Shown in pieces: positions 1-5,620 of a DNA stretch of 64,000 nt. The DNA is from Haliscomenobacter sp033763495. Its GTDB lineage: Bacteria; Bacteroidota; Bacteroidia; Chitinophagales; Saprospiraceae. The notes under the pieces were generated by a model that was not told the origin of the DNA, searched no databases, and saw only the letters and a program-made list of their open reading frames with translations. Position 1 is the first letter of the stretch, and every line of letters begins with the position of its first letter. The DNA is taken from the NCBI RefSeq assembly GCF_033763495.1, contig NZ_JANRKL010000030.1, positions 1 to 64,000 of the forward strand, written 5' to 3'. Made by a program: the position numbers and the translations under genes.

Positions 1-110
1 CTAAACTCGTGTATTCGGAACTCTAAACTCGAAGGCGCCTGATCCCAAAATCACTAGGTAGTGCTTTAATTATTTGATAATCAACTCGCCTCAATTCCAA
101 TAACTAAACA
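1..110. other. left-edge intergenic sequence
   Basis: No coding frame is supported in these bases. The word CTAAACTCG occurs twice (near 2 and 23), which may be the tail of a repeat that starts outside the window. The last bases form the leader of lspA. Confidence 0.5.
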
Positions 111-836
111 ATGAAGCCATCCACTAAAGTAGGTATACTCATTTTTTTGGTTTTGCTTGCTGATCAGGCTTTGAAGATCAGCGTAAAAACCCAGATGGAA
201 TATGGCACGGAGGTCAAAATACTGGGCCTGGACTGGGCCCTCTTGCATTTTGTAGAGAACAATGGCATGGCCTTCGGTTGGGACCTGGGCGGTGAATACG
301 GCAAATTGGCCTTGAGCCTGTTTCGCATTGCCGCTGTCCTGTTTTTGATTTTTTTCATCCGCCAACTCATCAATGAAAAAATCCGTTTTGGCGTGTTGGC
401 CAGCTTTGGGCTGATTTTGGCTGGAGCCATCGGCAACATCATTGACAGTGCTTTTTATGGACTGATCTTTTCACAATCTTGTCATTATTGTGAAGTGGCC
501 AGGCTTTTTCCTGCTGAGGGAGGCTATGCAGGTTTTTTACATGGCAAGGTAGTGGATATGATGTATTTCCCGATCTGGCAAGGCATTTACCCCAGTTGGG
601 TGCCCTTTTTGGGCGGCAAGGAGTATTTCTTTTTTAAACCCGTATTTAACATCGCCGATGTGTCCATCACCGTAGGCGTACTCAATATTTTGATTTTTCA
701 GCGCGATTTTTTTCGCTATTATCAGAAAGACGAAAACGCTACGCCTTCGGCAATTATTCCAGCTACACTTGACAACAACAATCCCGATTTGCCAGAGGTA
801 CAAGATTCAAACAAACAGTCGAACAATCCGCAATAA
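111..836 (+). CDS. lspA: lipoprotein signal peptidase (signal peptidase II)
   Basis: Inner-membrane aspartic peptidase that cleaves the signal peptide of diacylglyceryl-prolipoproteins. The 241-residue protein shows the family blocks in order: an N-terminal membrane segment with DQALK (about 18-22), ENNGMAFG (49-56), GAIGNIID (105-112), VVDM (147-150) and FNIADVSI (179-186). By family knowledge the catalytic aspartates are D149 and D183. An insert of about 35 residues between GNIID and VVDM, and a polar 40-residue tail after the last membrane segment, make it longer than the enterobacterial enzyme. Both are features I associate with Bacteroidota LspA. It stands alone, followed by a 19-bp-arm palindrome. 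Confidence 0.95.
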   Translation: MKPSTKVGILIFLVLLADQALKISVKTQMEYGTEVKILGLDWALLHFVENNGMAFGWDLGGEYGKLALSLFRIAAVLFLIFFIRQLINEKIRFGVLASFGLILAGAIGNIIDSAFYGLIFSQSCHYCEVARLFPAEGGYAGFLHGKVVDMMYFPIWQGIYPSWVPFLGGKEYFFFKPVFNIADVSITVGVLNILIFQRDFFRYYQKDENATPSAIIPATLDNNNPDLPEVQDSNKQSNNPQ

Positions 837-845
837 ATCTTTAAA

Positions 846-903
846 TTAGCCACGAAGGCACAAAGCCACAAAAACTTGTTCCCTTTTGTGCCTTCGTGGC
901 TAA
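846..903. repeat. palindrome, CACGAAGGCAC family, likely bidirectional terminator
   Basis: Perfect 19-bp arms at 846-864 and 885-903 around a 20-bp loop, lying between convergent lspA and the CDGSH gene. The arm contains CCACGAAGGCACAAA. A sister element with CCACAAAGGCGCTAAG arms lies at 4947-5012. It is probably a stem-loop ending both transcripts. Confidence 0.7.
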
Positions 904-907
904 ATAA

Positions 908-1144
908 CTATTCCTGTGATGCTACCGTTTCAAAAGGAGGCAAACTTTTGTGGGCGCCGTCGCAAAAAGGTTTGTTAGCTGAAGCGCCACAACGACAAAA
1001 AGTTGTACGTGGCCCAGGCTTATTAACGATGCTTCCATCCGCCAGTTTTACTTCCAAAGGACCCAATACCCGCAGAGGGCCGTTGGTGATCACTTCAATG
1101 ATGGTTGGATTTTCCGTGATTTCTGGACTTGACTTTTCTTCCAT
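908..1144 (-). CDS. CDGSH iron-sulfur domain protein
   Basis: Small 78-residue protein with the motif CRCGASANKPFCDGAH at about 50-65. This is the C-x-C-x2-(S/T)-x3-P-x-C-D-G-(S/A/T)-H signature that binds a 2Fe-2S cluster through three Cys and one His. The N-terminal half (PLRVLGPLEVKLADG) is the beta region found in bacterial mitoNEET-like proteins, where it often precedes the cluster loop. No signal peptide is visible, so it is probably cytosolic, with a redox or Fe-S handling role that the sequence does not specify. It is a single gene convergent with lspA. Confidence 0.9.
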   Translation of the reverse strand: MEEKSSPEITENPTIIEVITNGPLRVLGPLEVKLADGSIVNKPGPRTTFCRCGASANKPFCDGAHKSLPPFETVASQE

Positions 1145-1238
1145 AATGTGCTTATTTGTGACAATTTTGTATTTGTGGGCTCTAAACTAATGTTTTTTTT
1201 GCGGAACTGCTTATTTTGTACAACAGCTAAGAGAGAAC

Positions 1239-1910
1239 ATGTCTGAATACAAGCCAAATTGGTGGATTGCTGAAACTTCAGCCTGGATCGCGGTCAACAA
1301 GCCCTTTGGCCTGAGCGTTGAAAAAACCATTGGCGCCAATGATACCATCGAGGATCAGGTCCTTGCCTATCTCAGGCGCAGTAGTTCCATGCCTTTTTTG
1401 GGCATTGTACACCGCCTTGATCGGGTAACTTCGGGGATTTTATTGCTGGCCAAAAAAAAGAGTGCCCTGCGCAAACTCAACGAACAATTTTCGCAAAGAC
1501 TGGTCAAAAAAACATATCTTGCGGTGGTAGAGGGTGTTCCCGAAAAAACCGAAGCCCAGCTTTCCCAGTGGTTGTATAAAGATCAAAAAGAAAAAAAAGC
1601 CATAATTTTTGACGAGGCTGGCGAGCAAAGAGATGCTTGTCAATTGTATTACCAGACAATTAAAAAAGATGGGAAAAAGGCCTTGTTGGAAATTGAACTC
1701 CTGACTGGAAAATTTCACCAGATTCGCGCCCAATTAGCTGCTATGGGCACTCCGATTATAGGTGATGATAAATACGGTGCCAGACTCACTTACGCAGACA
1801 AAGGTATTGCTTTACATGCCTTTAAACTTTCCTTTCAGGACCCCATCGATGGAGCTCCAATTTTGCTGCATGCAAATACTCCCGCTAATCCAATTTGGAA
1901 GTTATTATGA
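1239..1910 (+). CDS. RluA-family rRNA/tRNA pseudouridine synthase
   Basis: Converts a specific uridine in rRNA or tRNA to pseudouridine. The catalytic motif HRLDRVTSG is at 58-66 with nucleophile D61, followed by GILLLAKK and the later block LLTGKFHQIRAQLAAMGTPI, both typical of RluA-type enzymes. At 223 residues it lacks the N-terminal S4 RNA-binding domain of RluC/RluD, so it resembles the short RluA/TruC/YlyB-like group. The target base cannot be told from sequence. The gene is isolated, with a 386-bp gap downstream holding a candidate minus-strand RNA. Confidence 0.9.
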   Translation: MSEYKPNWWIAETSAWIAVNKPFGLSVEKTIGANDTIEDQVLAYLRRSSSMPFLGIVHRLDRVTSGILLLAKKKSALRKLNEQFSQRLVKKTYLAVVEGVPEKTEAQLSQWLYKDQKEKKAIIFDEAGEQRDACQLYYQTIKKDGKKALLEIELLTGKFHQIRAQLAAMGTPIIGDDKYGARLTYADKGIALHAFKLSFQDPIDGAPILLHANTPANPIWKLL

Positions 1911-1940
1911 ATAGAGGCTGCTTGAGACAGAATGGGGTAG

Positions 1941-1979
1941 AAAAAAAAGTGCCCCAACTGACAAGTATTACAGTGGGGC
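1941..1979 (-). terminator. intrinsic terminator, minus strand
   Basis: Stem GCCCCAACTG (1951-1960) pairs with CAGTGGGGC (1971-1979) with one bulged base. On the minus strand it is followed by eight T residues. Confidence 0.7.
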
Positions 1980-2168
1980 CCTCTGGTGTATAATGACGAA
2001 CACACTAGTGGATGCGCAATAAGGAGGAAGCCAGAATATGGTTTCCGCTTCTTGTACAGGTACAAACTACCTGAAATAGAAAATCATGTGATTGTAAGGA
2101 AGAAATACACCACATCAAACGGTGATGTCTGATTCAGTTCAGTGTATGGTGTGCAGATAGCTCAAAAC
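1941..2168 (-). ncRNA. candidate structured small RNA (about 225 nt)
   Basis: Read on the minus strand, a Bacteroidota-type promoter (TTG at 2205-2203, 20-bp spacer, TATATTTA at 2182-2175) lies just upstream. A GC-rich hairpin followed by a T tract (stem 1979-1951, T tract 1948-1941) closes the unit. Between them are a nested hairpin (outer ATACAC/GTGTAT, inner CATCA/TGATG, 2147-2105), a CAGGTA/TACCTG hairpin near 2055-2070 and a GAAGC/GCTTC hairpin near 2028-2052. No convincing reading frame or known RNA class was recognised. The -7 box lacks the final G of TAnnTTTG. A long 3' UTR of the lipoprotein gene is the main alternative. Confidence 0.4.
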
Positions 2169-2296
2169 GATACGTAAATATATATACTTTTTAAATTCCA
2201 AGCAAGTTTTTGTCAGAAATTTGTAAAAAAAATCTTATACGTATTTCTTGGTGCAGCAATTTTCCACTTAAATTGCAACAAACAAACAACACATTG

Positions 2297-2728
2297 TTAT
2301 TTAATCGGCACAACCATGTGTTGTTCGTAATGAAAGCCCTCATCAGTTTGTTCTTCCGCATTCCAGCCTTTCATCACCACTATCTTGTCTTTGACTTCCA
2401 GAGCATAAAAATAATCACCTGCTCCGGCATACCACCCACCGCAGGCAGCTATCGCATTGGCTGGGATTTGAAAATTAAGGTAGCCATCTTTGGTGATTTG
2501 ATCACAAGCCGTAACATCGGCAATTTTGGTGCTTCGATCATTGACCACCAAAAAAATCTGATTACGGGGCACCTCGTTTTCATCTTCGCCAAGGGATTCA
2601 CATCGAAAGCTAACCTTAGCCTTAGGTGGATCAGTGGTCAGACCCGTCCCATTGTCCTTGGTTTTGGATTCTGGTTGACAAGCCGTAAAAAAAAGTAGAA
2701 AAATTGAAGAGTAGACCAACAAGCGCAT
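2297..2728 (-). CDS. small putative lipoprotein, unknown function
   Basis: Predicted 143-residue exported lipoprotein. The start at 2728 gives the signal peptide MRLLVYSSIFLLFFTAC with lipobox FTAC; an in-frame ATG 42 bp upstream would only add a polar extension before the signal. The mature part is short and soluble, begins with a Gly/Thr/Pro-rich linker and contains four further cysteines that could form disulfides. No family was recognised. It is probably exported to the outer membrane or periplasm. It is divergent from the ABC transporter operon that starts at 2812, so a shared regulatory region is possible. Confidence 0.75.
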   Translation of the reverse strand: MRLLVYSSIFLLFFTACQPESKTKDNGTGLTTDPPKAKVSFRCESLGEDENEVPRNQIFLVVNDRSTKIADVTACDQITKDGYLNFQIPANAIAACGGWYAGAGDYFYALEVKDKIVVMKGWNAEEQTDEGFHYEQHMVVPIK

Positions 2729-2811
2729 GGTAAAGATGTTTATTTTTGAAGAATCTATCAAAGTTAACATTACCTGAGTAATCCACTAACCAAATCGCTT
2801 ATTTTTATTCC

Positions 2812-3438
2812 ATGTTAACAACCAAACAATTACAGTTCAGTTACACCCGAAATCAGGTGATGAACTTTCCCGATTTTAGCCTGCAAAAAGGTGAACATTG
2901 GCTTTTGCTGGGACAATCAGGTAGTGGAAAAACCACTTTACTCCATTTACTCGGCGGTTTACTTTCGCCCAGTAGTGGCTCCATCCAGATTGAGAATACC
3001 GAATTGGGGCAATTACGGGCTTCGGCTCTGGACCAATTCAGGGGCAAAAACATTGGCATCGTTTTTCAAAAGTCTCATTTTGTGCGAGCCCTCAGCATTG
3101 GTGAAAACCTAGCACTGGCCCAACAACTTGCTGGGCTCAAACCCAACCGAGAGCGGATTATAGAACTGCTCGAACGACTCAACATTGGAGACAAGTTTCG
3201 CCTCAAACCCGATCGACTGAGCATTGGTGAACAACAGCGCGCTGCCATTGCCCGGGCCCTCGTCAATCAGGCACCCATCATCCTGGCGGACGAACCCACC
3301 TCGGCCCTGGACGATCACAACGCTACCGAAGTTATCAACCTGCTCGAAGAACAAGCCAGTGCACTGGGCTCTACCTTGCTCGTTGTTACCCACGATAAAC
3401 GGCTCAAAGACCGCTTCCCGAACCAGATCGCCCTCTAG
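2812..3438 (+). CDS. ABC transporter ATP-binding protein, LolD/MacB type
   Basis: ATPase subunit of a type VII (MacB/LolCDE-like) ABC system. The 208-residue protein has Walker A GQSGSGKTT (34-42), a Q-loop near VFQKSHF, the ABC signature LSIGEQQRAAIARAL (about 136-150), Walker B with ILADEPTSALD and the switch His in VVTHD. The short length and LolD-like order suggest lipoprotein trafficking or another mechanotransmission function rather than import. The partner permease begins 82 bp downstream. The spacer contains two copies of a GGCTAAAGCC palindrome, which is unusual inside an operon. Confidence 0.92.
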   Translation: MLTTKQLQFSYTRNQVMNFPDFSLQKGEHWLLLGQSGSGKTTLLHLLGGLLSPSSGSIQIENTELGQLRASALDQFRGKNIGIVFQKSHFVRALSIGENLALAQQLAGLKPNRERIIELLERLNIGDKFRLKPDRLSIGEQQRAAIARALVNQAPIILADEPTSALDDHNATEVINLLEEQASALGSTLLVVTHDKRLKDRFPNQIAL

Positions 3439-3442
3439 CATC

Positions 3443-3508
3443 CCAACCCATGGCTAAAGCCGTGGGAGGGACCACCGCCCTAACCCATGGCTAAAGCCGT
3501 GGGAGGCT
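3443..3508. repeat. two REP-like palindromes, GGCTAAAGCC core
   Basis: Two near-identical copies of CCCATGGCTAAAGCCGTGGG sit head to tail between the ATPase and permease genes, separated by about 20 bp of GC-rich spacer. Each copy is an imperfect palindrome. The same core recurs in the larger element at 51404-51570. The size and intergenic position resemble REP sequences mobilised by RAYT transposases, but no RAYT gene is in the window. Confidence 0.75.
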
Positions 3509-3520
3509 AAATATACTCAA

Positions 3521-4921
3521 ATGACCTTACTCAACCTAAGCTGGAAAAACCTCAGCAATAAACCACTCACCATGCTACTCAGCCTTGTCCTTTTTGCGCT
3601 GGGGGTAGGGTTGATTTCTTTTCTTTTACTCATCAATCACCAAATAAGCGAAAAATTTGAAAAAAACCTCGCGGGCATCGACCTGGTGATTGGCGCCAAA
3701 GGCAGCCCTTTGCAGTTGATTTTGTCGAGCATGTACCACATTGACGCACCAACGGGAAACATTCCCATCAAAGGGGTGATGCCCTACCTGAATCCCAAAA
3801 ATCCCTTCATCAAGGCTGCGATTCCCCTTTCCCTGGGAGACAGTTATCGGGGATATCGGATTGTAGGCACTACTGCCAATTTTCTGGAACTGTACCAGGC
3901 CAAAGTACGTACAGGCCGTTCTTTCAAAGGCTTGATGGAAGTTCTGGCCGGTGCCACCGCTGCACAGGAGCTGGGGCTAAAAGTGGGCAGTACCTTTCAA
4001 AGTTCACATGGTTTGATTGAAGATGAGAACCTGGTTCACGAAGGGCATGCATTTAAAGTGGTCGGCATCATGCAACCAACAGGAGCCTCTGTAGATCAAC
4101 TTTTGCTTACCCCCGCCCAAAGCATCTGGGAAGTACACGAACATGCCGGGATGGGCGCTGCACCTGCCGTCGAAGAACCCGAAGAAGCCGAGCACGAGCA
4201 CGACGATGAGGAACACGCTGCCGAAGACAGTATCGCAGAAAACCACGCCGAAAACACGGAGCAAGTCAATGGGATTGCGCTCACCAATCAGGAAGAGGAC
4301 CACCAAAATGACGATGAGGCACCCCACGATCATGAGGATGAACACCAGCTTAAATCCATTTTGGAATACCCAGACAAGGACATCACCGCTTTGCTGCTCC
4401 AATTCAATGGACACAACATCACTACGCTTAATCTGCAACGCATGATCAACCAAAATACCAGCATGCAGGCAGCTACTCCAGCCATCGAAATCACCCGCTT
4501 GTACAGCTTGATGGGAGTAGGGCAGGATGCACTGCGCTGGTTGGCCTTCATCATCATGGGGGTATCAGGTTTGAGCATTTTTATCTCCCTGTTTTCTTCT
4601 CTGCGAGACCGACGTTATGAACTGGCCCTGATGCGTACAATGGGGGCCTCTCCCGGTAAGTTGTTTGCAATGATCATTATGGAGGGGCTGTTGTTGGCTA
4701 TTTTTGGATACCTGATTGGGCTGGCGATCAGTCACGGCGGTATGGAATTGCTGGCGGGAGAAATGAAAGCAGCATATCGCTATACGTTTACCGGACGTAC
4801 TTTCCTCCTCGAAGAAGCTTATCTACTCCTGGGCGCACTGGCAGTAGGGTTTGTTGCTGCGGTGATTCCGGCGATTCAGGCGCGGAATACGGATATTTCG
4901 GAGACTTTGGCGGAGGGCTAG
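3521..4921 (+). CDS. ABC transporter permease, FtsX/MacB type, with His/acid-rich loop
   Basis: Permease partner of the preceding ATPase (466 residues). It has an N-terminal membrane helix (about 15-42), a long extracytoplasmic region and three C-terminal helices (about 340-460) with the FtsX-like run SLRDRRYELALMRTMGAS. Within the extracytoplasmic part, residues about 212-285 form a low-complexity stretch very rich in His, Asp and Glu (for example EHEHDDEEHA and HDHEDEHQ). Such stretches bind divalent metals in ZIP and other transporters. Metal sensing or metal-linked export is therefore an inference. Known relatives move lipoproteins, drugs or peptides, or transmit force to a periplasmic partner. 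The substrate is not determined. Confidence 0.88.
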   Translation: MTLLNLSWKNLSNKPLTMLLSLVLFALGVGLISFLLLINHQISEKFEKNLAGIDLVIGAKGSPLQLILSSMYHIDAPTGNIPIKGVMPYLNPKNPFIKAAIPLSLGDSYRGYRIVGTTANFLELYQAKVRTGRSFKGLMEVLAGATAAQELGLKVGSTFQSSHGLIEDENLVHEGHAFKVVGIMQPTGASVDQLLLTPAQSIWEVHEHAGMGAAPAVEEPEEAEHEHDDEEHAAEDSIAENHAENTEQVNGIALTNQEEDHQNDDEAPHDHEDEHQLKSILEYPDKDITALLLQFNGHNITTLNLQRMINQNTSMQAATPAIEITRLYSLMGVGQDALRWLAFIIMGVSGLSIFISLFSSLRDRRYELALMRTMGASPGKLFAMIIMEGLLLAIFGYLIGLAISHGGMELLAGEMKAAYRYTFTGRTFLLEEAYLLLGALAVGFVAAVIPAIQARNTDISETLAEG

Positions 4922-4946
4922 GTTTTAACCAAAGCGACATTATTTT

Positions 4947-5012
4947 AGCCACAAAGGCGCTAAGACACGAAAAAAGCAGGGTTTTGCTTGGTGTCTTAGC
5001 GCCTTTGTGGCT
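4947..5012. repeat. palindrome, CACAAAGGCGC family, likely terminator
   Basis: Perfect 22-bp arms at 4947-4968 and 4991-5012 around a 22-bp loop, 25 bp after the permease stop. Arm words (CCACAAAGGCGCTAAGACAC) parallel those at 846-903. The plus strand is followed by TTTAAAAG, a weak T tract. Confidence 0.75.
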
Positions 5013-5041
5013 TTAAAAGAAAAAAAATCAAAAAAAAACAT

Positions 5042-5099
5042 CTAGGAATTTTGTCGTACGAAATTTTTCCTAGACATTGTGCTAGGAAAAATTTCCTAG
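5042..5099. promoter_or_regulatory. probable BlaI operator cluster
   Basis: Three CTAGGAA words lie within 60 bp upstream of the blaI-like gene: 5042-5048, and the two arms of a 13-bp inverted repeat, AAATTTTTCCTAG (5061-5073) and CTAGGAAAAATTT (5082-5094). A fourth half-site, TTCCTAG, ends at 5099. BlaI/MecI repressors bind dyads in their own promoter, so autoregulation at these sites is the natural reading. The sequence differs from the classical TACA/TGTA bla dyad. Confidence 0.6.
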
Positions 5100-5124
5100 G
5101 TATTGTATCCTGAAAAATACGACC

Positions 5125-5511
5125 ATGCAAAACAACGAACAGGTCACTCCCACCAAATCCGAGCTGGAGATTCTCCACGTGCTTTGGCAACATGGCCCTG
5201 CTACCGTACGAACCGTCAACGAACACCTTAACGAACAGCGTGAGGTCAATTACTCTTCTACCCTGAAATTGATGCAAATCATGGAAGGGAAAGGACTACT
5301 GCAGCGTGACACCAAGGACCGCAGCCACGTATACCGCCCGGCGGAAAATCCCGAAAAAGTACAAACCCAGGTGGTCAATGGTCTGCGCGACCTGGCCTTC
5401 GGAGGCTCTACCTCCCGGCTGGTGCTGCGTGCACTCGGCGATGGTTCTGCTACACCTGAAGAATTGGAAGAAATCAAACGACTGATAGAAAAAATGCAAA
5501 ATAAGGGTTGA
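5125..5511 (+). CDS. BlaI/MecI/CopY-family repressor
   Basis: Winged-helix dimeric repressor of 128 residues. Residues 8-75 carry the family helix-turn-helix (SELEILHVLWQHGPATV, then STLKLMQIMEGKGLL and DRSHVYRP). The C-terminal third is the dimerisation helix that the partner peptidase or its pathway normally cleaves. The M56 peptidase gene follows 109 bp downstream, giving the usual blaI-blaR1 order. A dyad cluster just upstream is the likely operator. In Bacteroidota such pairs are common outside beta-lactamase operons, so the inducing signal may be envelope stress rather than an antibiotic. Confidence 0.92.
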   Translation: MQNNEQVTPTKSELEILHVLWQHGPATVRTVNEHLNEQREVNYSSTLKLMQIMEGKGLLQRDTKDRSHVYRPAENPEKVQTQVVNGLRDLAFGGSTSRLVLRALGDGSATPEELEEIKRLIEKMQNKG

Positions 5512-5600
5512 GAAGTTGAGGCTGCCGCAAGAATGGGTTTGTGTGTGAGGTGTGCGTGTGAAAATGTGCAAAATCGCTGCGGTAGCCTCAACCTCTCAAC
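5507..5600. repeat. imperfect palindrome between blaI and M56 genes
   Basis: Arms 5507-5528 and 5579-5600 match at 20 of 22 positions and include the word GCGGTAGCCTCAACC. The left arm overlaps the blaI stop codon. A palindrome sharing the GCTGCGGTAGC core occurs at 48903-48977. It may attenuate transcription into the peptidase gene. Confidence 0.65.
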
Positions 5601-5620
5601 TAAGCTCAAACTCTCCAACT

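Larger units (their letters stand above)
1911..2296. other. intergenic region holding a candidate small RNA
   Basis: This 386-bp gap between two convergent genes has no supported coding frame. It carries several nested hairpins and a strong minus-strand intrinsic terminator, described separately. Confidence 0.6.

Noticed and set aside
2210..2698. 162-codon frame opposite the small lipoprotein
   Set aside because: The opposite strand has a signal peptide and lipobox; this one has none and no similarity.
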